Part shown: piece after piece, positions 36,801 to 48,800 of the stretch | Numbering within the stretch: the first letter of the stretch is position 1 | Layout of the letters: every line of letters begins with the position of its first letter | Source of the DNA: Nageia nagi | Lineage: Eukaryota > Pinophyta | Assembly: GCA_050084985.1 (NCBI GenBank) | Contig: JBITNC010000001.1 | Span: 63,736,001-63,800,000, forward strand | Reading direction: 5' to 3' | DNA: 64,000 bases | Notes under the pieces: generated by a model | Database searches by the model: none | Told to the model about the DNA's origin: nothing | What the model saw: the letters and a program-made list of their open reading frames with translations, nothing else | Position numbers and translations under genes: made by a program

Positions 36801-39800
36801 TGAGATCAAGTTCCAACATTCTCCCCCTTGATGCTGAAAGGAATCAGGAATGATGTTCTGAAGCATCACACATGGATTGAAAGAACCTTTTTACGTCTCT
36901 TCCATTTTTGTAACAAAAATTGTAAAAGTTGAAAAATTTGGTTTGGTTGGCACCCACCATGCTTCTGTTACGCATCACACTTCAACTCTTCATGAGGGCT
37001 GTCCTTCAACATGCTTGTTGTCTCCTGCAAGTAAAAGATGGGTACCTTTTGATGATAAATTCCCCCTTTATCAAAAATCTCGTCTTCATTTATACTCATA
37101 TTCTTCACAAAGTTGCTCCATGAGCAATCAAAGTTGTCGTCACCAACATCAATCCATGCTCCAAATGAGCAATTTCTAAGCTGAACCATCTCATCAAACC
37201 ACTCTACAATTTCACACACTTTCACAGAAATGATACAAAACATAGTGGCCAAAAATTGACTCACTACAAATGCAACTTGCAAAAATAACTCTTCGAACAA
37301 AAAATTGCTTTTCCAACAACAATGTACAGCCATTGAATGACTGTCCTTTATACTCAAATCAGCCATGATATTACTGCCCATACTTACCAATGACGGATGG
37401 TCCTTCAACAACAAAACATTGTGTTCAACTTCTTTGCAATCCCAGTTTTGCGCACAAATCAAATTTCAATTTTTGCTCACAAAAATAAGCTCCCAACGAT
37501 GCCTTTGCAAGACATTCAATATTTTGCACAAACTTTCTCAACAAAACAGTATCAAAACTGTCCAACAAATGCAAACTCCTACTCCCAACAATCAAATCAT
37601 CAATAAATGAACAAATTTGCAAAAAATCTTCACGTTCTCTTTTGTAGGATGGAGTAGAGTCCTTTGTGCCATACTGCTGCAACTTTTCAACATTCTCTTC
37701 CATTGTTGCTTTAACAACAACATTGTCCTTCATAGCAAAAGTGCTCCTTGTACCTTCTTCACACAAACAAGATTCATCTTCTTCATGTACTGCTGCTTTT
37801 TTCTCATTTTTTTATTGCAAGTGCACTATTTGGTGCCATTTCAACAAAACAAACATCTTTTGGAGAGTCCAAAGCTGCCCTTACAACACAATAATCATTC
37901 ACAAATGCTCCACACATTGCTTCTACAAAACAATCTTCATCATTTTTTACAAAACAATGCTTATTTTTCACAAAACAATTTTCAGTTCTACAAGCTCCAT
38001 AGATTTCCTCTTCAAGACAATTTTCATGAGGATCATTATCATTACAACATGAGAATCATCAATGGCTGTCTCTTCAATAAAACAATCTTTACTCTTTTAT
38101 TTGTCCGGCAAAAAATAAAAAATAGTGCAAATAACTTTTACCTCATTTTCATCAACAAAATTTGAGCAAGAACCCCACAATGGATTGGGCATGGTCTTCT
38201 CAACAAGAGCATCTTCAAAATCTGATTTTGCAAAACACATATCCATCCCATGGTCTTCAAACAAACACTCCATTATGAGTGATTCTTCTCCAATATTCAA
38301 ATCTGATTTTACAAGACAACCATCTTCTATTTCAACTTCAACACAACACTCTTTCATGAGAATTGCTTCTTCAACATTGAAATCGACATTTTCAAAACAA
38401 TCATCTCCCATTTTTAATAAATGGTCTTCACTCCAACTCTCCTCCATATGCACAAAATCTGGTTCATCTTCGAAATTTGGGTAAGCCTTTTCAAATTAAC
38501 AATTATCATCTTCTTTTGAGCAATTTTCAAACCAATGTACAATTGCAACTTCTTTTCCAAATTCCGGAACAGTCTTTGTAAGACTCATCTCCATTCCATA
38601 CGAATGGTCTTCAAGCCAACAATCCATCACACAACTTTCTTCTTCATTATTCTCCCCTTTGGAGGAACTCCAACATGAGTACTCTCTCTTTGTAGAGAGT
38701 CTTCAACAAATGCACCTTCATCACAAACGTCATCTCCACAGGCAACATGAGAATTTTTAAGACAAATAGCAACAAACAATTCCGGAATAACATCGTGTGC
38801 CTCCTCCATGAGACAATTTTCAACAATGCACTCTTGCCTTTGTAAGGCTCATCTCCATTCCATACGAGTGGTCTTCAAGCCAACAATCCATCACACAACT
38901 TTTTTCTTCAATATTCTCCCCCTTTAGAGGAACTCCAACATGAGCACTCTCTCTTTGTAGAGAGTCTTCAACAAATGCACCTTCATCACAAACATCATCT
39001 CCACAAGCAACATGAGAATTGTTAAGATAAGTATCAACAAAAAATTCCAGAATAACATTTTGTGCCTCCTCCATGAGACAATCTTCAATGATGCACTCTT
39101 CAAGTGCTCCAACAACACAATCTAGAACAACAATGGCTTCTTCTTTTTCAACATTTTTTTGAAATCCAAAACAACAATGTTTCTCTTTGCTCACAAAACA
39201 AACATTTTCCAGTATGATTTTATCACCCCTAGAACAATCTTGGAGTGTTTTCCATGATTCCCAAGCTGTCCTACAAGCTGTAAGAAGTGGCAAAACATTC
39301 TTCTTCATGCTTTTTCTAATATTTAGAAGAGACAACAATTTAAATGTTGTTCCTCTTTCTTTGATTGTAATGTTCCAAAAATAAATATTTTGTAAATGTC
39401 TCCTACACTTAATTATAAAAGTGGAAAAGGGGTTCATGTGACTAGGAGACATAACTTAAGTTGTGTTTATTTATGTTTTATATTCTTATTTTTTGTAATA
39501 AGGTACTTTAAGTGATTTTAGGGTTAGGAGATGTCAACTCCAAATTAGAACCTCATTCTATAAAAGGAAGTGAGCATCTCATTTGGAGGATGTTATGTGA
39601 TATGAGAATTGAATATTGAAACCTTAGAGTTTCCATGAGTTGAGATTGCAGGTCTTGCTCATTCCCATAGTGCATTGGAGGTGCATGGTTGGGGACTTGG
39701 CAATATCATTGAAGGTGTTATTGCCCTAAAATATCAAAAACACAAAAAGAGGCATCTGTGAGTGGTTCGTGGCATTTCTTTTGTGGAGGGATTCACTCAG

Positions 39801-42800
39801 TTTGGAAAGTTTGTATCTGCATTTTTAGTTTCGTGAGGATTCTATTTGTCCATTCCAGCTTTGTATTGGTTTGGAAATATTTAATATATATGATACTGGC
39901 TGATTTCTCCTCATACTAGTGTTATTTTATGAGCAATTTCTGAGTTATTTTATTGCTGCAATTTATTTTTGCATTTTTATATTGAGGGTTTGCTAGAAAT
40001 AAAGAAATAAAAATAAAAGGAACATCACATTGATCTTCTTTCCTTTCCTTCAAAAGAGCTCCAATCCGGTTCAACATATCCATCTTCAACAATTTCCCAT
40101 AGGCTTTTACCCATCAACAAAATCTCCATTTTTATGCTCCAAAAATCAAAATGCCTCCCATCAAATTTTGGTAGTTGCAAGCAGTTAGTGTTTATAGCCA
40201 TTACACTAGAGCAACAAGAAATAAGATGAAGAATCAACCATAAATTTTTTTAATAAAATTATTTTCAAGATCTCTACAAGTTTACTCTAACTCTCCAATC
40301 TACCAAGCTTTCTCAAACCCATCAAATCAAACCAAATCTGATCTTACTAGCTCTGATACGAGATGAAGAATCTTAATAGATTCAATAAACTCATTCATAA
40401 TATTCAACAATGGAGCAAAACCAAACTTGTATGATTTAATAATGGAGCAATCTCACAATGGAACTTAATATATAATAATATAATCAAATAGTTACAATCT
40501 GGAATGGAGTTCTGCTCCTCACCTAACACACCAAACTCACTTGGCCTCTTACACTAAGCTACACACCAAGTATCCTATGTAATCCAATCCAATCAACTTG
40601 ATTACACGAACAAGCTAATAACTAAATACATAACATCTTGAAGTGAACACAACCATCGAAATGTGAAGAAACGAGCAAAAAATATGAAAAGATACAAACT
40701 AGGCGAAATGTAACACCTAAAAAGGTTAGTACTGAAATATGGTCATGTTTGGTGTGAAGTGCGGTGGCTACCGCTTTTGGGACTGATGAAACGCGGATTG
40801 TGTTTTTGGGCAGAGCATGAACATTTTGTAGAAAAAGGCCGAGATGATGGCCAATTCTTCGGATAAGGTAGGCATGCGTATACTCATTAGAAAGGTATCT
40901 TTGAGCACTATTTAACGCAAAAAGAATCAACTCAATTGGATATCTCTACAAAAAGTTATGCCTTTCCAAAGATGACCGATCTGTTGAACAAGTCCAGTTT
41001 ATAGAGAATTGGTTTGATCTTCAACTTCAAATGGTCTTCGATTGAGCTCAAGTTTCAACACTTATTACAATGAAAGGCATCCTACAATGACAGCTGAGGG
41101 AGGGCAAGGATTCAAATGTCCGTCCATAAATATTTTCTGAAATTAATTTAACTGATAATAAGAAAATTAATAAATATTTATTATGTAGAGAAGAAAAATT
41201 GAAGACACTAAAAAAAATGAATAAATGAACCGACACATCCTTTCATATTATTTATAAAAGAAAACTTTTAGCATTTGCAAATGACAACACATTCGCTTTT
41301 CTTTTTGTACACTTTGGACTGTAAGGATTTCGTACTGTAACTATTTGGAAGTTCAATTAGTTCTGCTGAAATTATTTTGAGCTGTGAGCACAATAAATTA
41401 CTACAAATCCAATGGACACTAGCAAACCTTTCAATCAGACAGGTAGAAAAATTTTATAAATATCTAGATTTCAATTAGAATCTTTTTCTTCAGTCCATCT
41501 AAATAATTAATATTGATTTGATAAGTCCAAAAATAGTTATTTTATATATTTTTATATTTTAATTATATTTTATTAGCAAGTAAGCTTTTCAAATGTTAAT
41601 TTTTGATATTGCAAATTATTTTCTTATGTAATATTACTTCAATTTCAAGGCAAGCTTCAAGTGGGCTAATATGTAAATACTTTAATTTATGCCATTTCTT
41701 AGTTTGACTGTCTATAATATATAATTTTAACTATTTATCTATTTAGTAAGAAAAGGGTTAAATTTTAATAAAACTAGCTTAGATATCTTAGATATACATA
41801 TCTAAAAATGTTGAGGGATATCAATTTCGAGGTGTCTATCTCATTTTTTGGAATGGGGATTTTCAAGATAGATACGTCGAGATTGATACCTCGGATTTTT
41901 TAGATATATACATCTAAGATATCTAAGCTAGTAAGGGTGTCAGTTGCAGCTTTCCATCATTTGATATGTAAGCCTTTTCGTGAGAAATAATGCTTAATGT
42001 AGGTTACATGGATGATGATTTTTACTAATTTGTGAATTTTAGAGAGAATAGTCAGGTTTAGATATATCTGTTTGTTTAAGTTAGAAATTTGAATTTAATG
42101 TTTAAATTCATCTTTTAATATTGAACTTCTCACAGCTGATGTACAAACAAGTGAAGCAACTGCGGAAGGCATCAATGAAGATTCAAGTTCCAAAATTCCT
42201 GAATCAAGTATTTCTGACTTTGCTTTTAGAAAAGTCATATGTGGTGATGAGGCTCTGAGAATTGCTCCAGATCAGCCATATGTGATACGCCATCCTATTC
42301 GGCGAGGGCATTTCAATCTTACCGAATATTATTCTATGTCTCAGGTACAATGATATTGACTTTGAAAAACTCAAATGTCTAACTTTAACAAATAATAGTT
42401 AATATCTATGTCTATATAAGGTGAGGTATCATGGGCGGTAGGATGAGGAACATGCATAAAGAACTTAAAGTTCTGATGTCTTATTTTCTTTTATAGATAT
42501 GTGATGATCTTTATCGTATATGGGATTGGATTTTAACTGATAAGTTGCGGATATCAGCGAAGGATCGAGATGCGTTCTCTGCAGTTTTGGTTGTTTCTGA
42601 AACATTTGACAATCGCGGTATGTTTCATTATTGTTTTAGGTTCCCACATCTAGTTTCTTGATGTTATGAAAGTTCGGTACCTTCTTAAAACAATTTTTTT
42701 GGAATGAAGTTTGTTCTCGGTGAAAGTTATTACTGAAGACATGTACTTATGTGTAAGGAATCTTCTGATCTAATCTATTCAGAAAGAAGGCCATCTTTTG

Positions 42801-45800
42801 GAAGTGTTCATACCTTCTATTGGAAACTGCCATGTATTATATGCTGTTTCACATCTTATTTGAAATTGCTTTTTGATATTTATATTTCTGGATAGCATCT
42901 TCCTATTAGCAAAGATGACTGTGTGGGATGCTTCTAAATGATGCTGGTATCATTGTCCAGCAGATAGCACAAATCTGATTAGAAATTAAGATTCTCATTC
43001 ACAATGATATTGAAGTATTATGTTTTCAGAAATTCAGTTGATTTGATGTTGGTAGTTGAAAATGTTAGTTTTCATTTGCAGCATACCTCAATATTAAATG
43101 AATCATTCTCAAGTTTCATACTTTTATACTCTGTTATGATGTAACAAACTAAACCCTAACATAACTACCAACAACATTTGATGTTACAATGCCCACATAA
43201 AACATCAATTACGATCTGTTGATTTTAGTGTTACATCTTAGCACTCCCAAACTTGACAATACTTTTCTGATTTTAGTCAATTAATATGTAATCATCAAAA
43301 CACCAGAAAAGGACAATATTCTAAATCATGTCTTGGTATCAGATTGGTACATCAACATCCACTCTGATGCCTGGGAAACCGCATCTGGTATTGGCTAGTT
43401 ATCGAGGATGATGAGCTGAATATATTATTATGTCTTCATCTACAAAGACATGTTTTACTTCTTGCTAGCCATCATCAGTGGGTTCTGAAACACAAATGCT
43501 CCAAGATGCTATCACCTTGGTGGAGTTATAATTATACCAATGCCCATGAATTCATTTAGCCTTCCATGTCCGGTAACCTCCATTTGACCCCTATTTGGAG
43601 ACTAGCTGATATAGGTGTTGAGATCTTCCGAGATTTTTTTTTTTGGTAAAGAGTAAAAAGGAGGGTTTTATCAGATCCCACAACTGTGCCAAAAAATTGT
43701 TCCAAAGCATCCGTCATATTATATTATCCTGCTACTAGTTACACCCAACCAGTAACCAAAACATCACAGAAAGGCTACTACATACTAATTTCGCACCACC
43801 AATAACAGCTTACTAGTGGACAAAAAAAGACCTTCTAAAACATACTATTAGACAACCAACATCAGATCGTTTCTCCCCCTTTTCAAGGGCTGGGAAGATG
43901 AGCCTTCTTACTTGAACCACGTGTACCAATGTGTGAAGCCACTGTTGGGACTGTCTTCTTTACAGCCGGACTATCTTCTGCAGCTACCTTTTCAGAGATC
44001 TTCCTATCCATCATTTGCCCTGCTGTTCCCCCTCCTATTGTTGCAGCAACCTCCTTCCCACGATCTCGTTTTTGCTTAGTACGGACCTCAGCTTCTTTTG
44101 ATACCAGCTTCTCCGTGGGGAGCTTCTCTTCTCCTTTCCAGCTTCTCCGTGCGGAATTTTGCTTGCTGCCAACTCATACATCAGGTAAATTAACCCCTGA
44201 TGCAGTGGGTAATCCTCTCTTCCCTTCTTCACTATAGTCATTAACTTCCTTACCGAAGTGAGCAAGAAGAATGAAAAGCATATTCTTTTGTCCTTCAGCT
44301 TGAAATGCTTCAACATAATCATGTGCGGATCATAGATGTGTGAAAGCCGTGCTTCTAGGTTAAAGTAGCGGACTATCCATTCCACCACCCTACCCTGCAA
44401 CCTTGAGAGTTTTTCGCATTCATACTCAGAAATTTCTTTCACAATTGCTTCCCCTTCTCCCCAAATTTCATCTAGCTCTGACTGTTTAACTTGTACACTT
44501 TTGTTGTCATACACTCTTTCGTCCAAGCTCATGGCCATTGCCTCCTTGGAAAAGTCCACCCAGATGGATCCCACCTTGGCCCCATCATCCTTCCAATCCA
44601 TGGCGACCTTGCATGACAGCTCCATGTTGTGACCCCAACACCTTTTAATAAATTCTGTCACCCCTCAACGATAGAATCATTTCCACACCCTCTTATTTTC
44701 TTTATCCTCGTGAAAATCACTTGACTTAACTCTCTTTATCTTTCCCATTTCTCTCCACACTAGAAATGCACAATGGACAAACCAAATCACCCACAGTAGC
44801 ATTGTTTCCAACAACTTCCACCACCTTAATAAGTTATCAACTTGCTTGAACTCCAAAGCATGTTTCCAATCCCCATCAATCAAATCGTGACACTGTGCAT
44901 GATATTTGTGAGGTGTATTAATATTTCGCGTCACCTGAGCCATGTGATCGAGATCCCCCCATTTCAACTCATAATTCCATTGCATCATTACATGTCATGT
45001 TACCCTCCACCTTACCATCATTTGTGGGTAGTGGGGCCACTAAGAGGAGGTTTTGAAATAGCTCAGCCATAGCTAGGTCTAAAGTGGGGTCCGTAGCTAA
45101 ACCAATGGTCACATTCTCTTTGAAGGCTTCAATGTTCTTTTTCAAAATTTTGGCCACAATTAAGTTGCAATCTTGGAAAATTTGTCTATTCCTTTCCTTC
45201 CAAAATCCCAGATAATATTTGCTGCCATCAAAGCCCAAGCTTTGGCCAAATATCCTTTCTTATTTTCTGGTGTCCATTTTTCAAGGAGCCCTCTCAAATT
45301 TTTTGGCATCATCCATTGGATCTTCAGTAATCCACACATCGTGTATCACACTTCCGATGCTACCAGACAATGTACTAGCAAATGCACCAGCGTTTCCTCA
45401 TTCCATCCACACATGACAAACCGATTAGGGAAGGCCATTCCCCTCCTTCTCAAATTATCACAAGTCACGATTCCATTCAATACAGCCATCCATGCAAAGC
45501 AAGAAATCTTTGGGGTAAGGCCTCTAGCCCACACCCTTCTCCATAGAACTCTCCTAGAATCTTTTTGGTTGGTTTTAAGAGTTAGATACCTAGTCGAAGC
45601 TGTGCATCTATATCTTGAGCCTTTCGCACTTGTCCACTTTAGTTCATCACCCTTGTCTGATGGGAAGATTCTATACTACTGTACTTGGGTTCTGATTTAT
45701 TGGAGGGTCTCTTCAATTTCTAAGTTAGGTGCCAACGGAATTACCCATCGGGCATCAAGACCTTTTGTATGAATATAGTCCTTCACCGTACATCCTATAT

Positions 45801-48800
45801 TTACCTTTGCCCATTCCGCAACCCTTAATTAGCCCTGGTGTTGTCCAAGTGCAATTGGGGAGAGCTAAGGATCATCCCCGAACATGACTTCATTACCTTT
45901 CTTTATTTTTTGTAGTATTCCAAAATTAAGGCGTTCCATTTCTATGTGCCAAATTCAGTGCGACGCTCTTCTTCATTGTAATTTTCTAGCAATTTGAGAT
46001 ATTTTATTATTTTTGTAAATGTTTGGTGTCGAAGGGACACATAAAAAATCATATTTCCACCCTATGATGTTGAACGCCTCATTCTTGGGTGTGAACACTC
46101 CAAGGGTAGACGTCACACCTCTAGGTGTGCTAAGGGTCATTTAAGTTAAAATAGGTGTCTTTATTATTTTATTAGTATTTGTGGGCCATATTTGTAATTT
46201 GAGGACTTTGTTTACTCCTCAAAGGTGGACGCCCAATATAGGAAGGTCTAATTGTTAATTAGGTGTGATTTTATGTTTGTATTGGGTTGGCCAACCACAA
46301 ATTAGAAAAGGCTTCTCCATGAGAGCTCTATATAAGGGAGATGAGCGCATGAATTGAAGACATGTCTTCATATCGTTTAACCCCTCTTTTGGAGCGCATG
46401 CTTATCTTTCTCTCAAAGGAGGAAAACCCTACGGAGAATCTCTTGAAAGTACGAAACCCCATCTTGTGGATGAAAACCCTCAAGTTGCCACTTCAACCTT
46501 GATGCCTCATATATTCAAAAAATTAGCCTTGAATAACTTGCAAGGTGAAGAAGGGATCTTGGAATTTGACCTAGCCCCAAAAGTGAGATGTCTACCTCAA
46601 GGAGTCAGTTTGGCATCTTTGAAGTGGTGAATCTAGCTCCTTGGTGAGACATCACCCCTAGGAGAGCATTTTGAGCTCTTTGAGATCATTCTCTTGGTTT
46701 GTTTGGACATTTAGGAATTTATGTTATTTATTGTGTATTTTTGGTCTCATTAATTCGCCTCAATTTTGAAATATTGGTCGCTTGAGTAATTTTGCCATAT
46801 TTTGAGTGTTTTGAGCACTTGCATAATTCGTCCTAATTTATGAGCATCTATGAGTATGATTTGAGTTAATTAAATATTCCGGTTGGAGTAATAAGGTAGA
46901 ATTGGAATTTGCTATTTTTCTACATTTGTGCTTGCCCTAGAATTGGGAATATTACATTTCCTACTTCGAATACATTCCTAAGGTATCCCTTACATCCACC
47001 AAGTCATTATAGAAGACTAAACCCTTTGGAGGTCTTCCAATCCTGAGAAAATTGTTTGCCCCTTCCATTTACTTAGCCCAAATTATCCTGATCCAATTAT
47101 TGATCTTTTCCCAAGCTACTAAATGAATCCTTTTCTTCTCCTCCCTTCTTGTCCATAGGAAGTTCCTACAAATTTGGTGTATCTTGTTTGCCACTATTTC
47201 AAGAATTTTGGAGCCTCCAAGAAGCATCATGTTGGATTAGAGGAGCTGGGTGATGACTCCTAGGTGAGATCTAGATCCAGGATGTGTTATATAAGGCATT
47301 GGAGCCTCATTGCAAAGATATATTGATATACTGAATTTGATATTGAAACCCCTTTTTCTCAGCAAAGCTTCTCAAGTCTTGGCGGTGTCAAGCACACTTG
47401 GGCGTGTAGACAAAGGAGAGTGTAGGATGTTTGGAACACCTTTTGACTAGCGGTTGAGGTGAATGTTCGTGTTGTGAAGTTGACCTACCCTGAGGTGTCC
47501 ATAGCGGTCTGCACCTTTGAATCCATCCGGTGGCATTTCAGAACTACATTCATTCTCTTCACTAGAAGCTAGCTTGTGAGGAAGCCCTTTAGTGTGGTGT
47601 ACACAGATTTGGTAGTGTGGTTGTTCTTCAGCATATATGCAGCAATATTCATCTTTGCACATCCGTGTTCCCTAGTTGGCTCCTTGGAGGCCAACATTGA
47701 GCCCTTGAGGGCATGGTTTGTATTGTACTCATCATTTGTCTTTAATTGAGCCGTGGCACATTTGAACTCCAATCCTTGTCTCATATTTTGGTGTGTTTGG
47801 TGATAATTTATTCCTCTTGGTGTGACGTCGTATTGCTAGGATCCTTTTTGATTTATTTTACATGATATATGTATGCCCTAGTGTGACGTTGGCTTGTAAT
47901 TGTGATTTTTGGCTTAAGGAGTGCATCATTGGGTCTTTAATTGTGATTTCATGGTAAATTCAAGGTTTGATAGCATGAGATGGTAGGTAATTCAAAATAA
48001 TGCATATTTGGGCTTGGAATTTTGTGAAAAGGATCAAAGATGCTCCCTAGAGGACTAAATCAGTTTTTATGGTCTTCATGGGTTCAAAAGGAGATGGATT
48101 GTGCCTACAAAAAAAATATGAAGATTTTTTGTGCAAATTTGATGCAAAATGTGAAGAATCAAGATACCCTCAAGAGGAGCTTGAAAAAGGAGTAAGATTT
48201 AAGGCCTTTCCAATTTGATCCAAAATTTGTCATTCCCTCCCTAGGCGCAGATTTTTGGTGTTTAACGCCTCAAAAAGAGAAAATCAGCTCCTAGCATGGT
48301 TGTGTGCTTGAAAGATGACAAATTTTTATGAGAGACGAGCAACATGGGTATTGTGGAGCATCAAAAACCAAGACTCTTTTCTCTTGGAAGTTTCAAAATA
48401 GCATCGGAACTCCTCCTCCCCTACCTAGGCACACATTTTCCAATTTACTTCTCTTTTGGGCAAATTTGTTGAAGATCATGAGAAAAAATTGAAAATTGAA
48501 CTCAAAAGAATACAAAATCCAAGACATGGGTACTGAGGAAGGACAATTTCTAAGCACTTTTGCTCTTGAAAGTTTACAAATTGGATCAATCTTACTCCTC
48601 CCCCATCTAGATGCACATTTATAGGCTATGTAAATGCGAGAAAAAAGAAAAAACATGCACCTAAGGAGGGTTGCATCAAATTTTCTCAAAATTTCGATTT
48701 TGAAGGATAGAGCATGAGTAGGGGCGAATTCCAAGCAAATTGGTCTTGAAAAATTTCAAAAAAGGACAAAATTGAGAAAATGGTGGCTAGGCACAAATTT

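Larger units (their letters stand above)
36110..41060 (-). mobile_element. Non-autonomous Ty1/copia retrotransposon with complete LTR pair
   Basis: 4951 bp, bounded by TG...CA LTRs and flanked by a 5-bp target duplication CTTAT at 36105-36109 and 41061-41065. Minus-strand order: 5' LTR (41060-40364), tRNA-Met primer site, gag N-terminus (about 40200), a long acidic Cys-rich ORF, polypurine tract (36829-36819), 3' LTR (36818-36110). No integrase, RT or RNase H is present, so it must have been moved by another element's enzymes. By eye the LTRs differ at roughly one base in eight to ten, so it is old. It sits in ARP9 intron 6, antisense to the gene. Confidence 0.93.

Noticed and set aside
37617-38165. 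182-codon + strand frame rich in Phe/His/Asn
   Set aside because: Complement of the acidic Cys-Phe-Val repeat ORF on the minus strand, which lies in the coding sense of its copia element.
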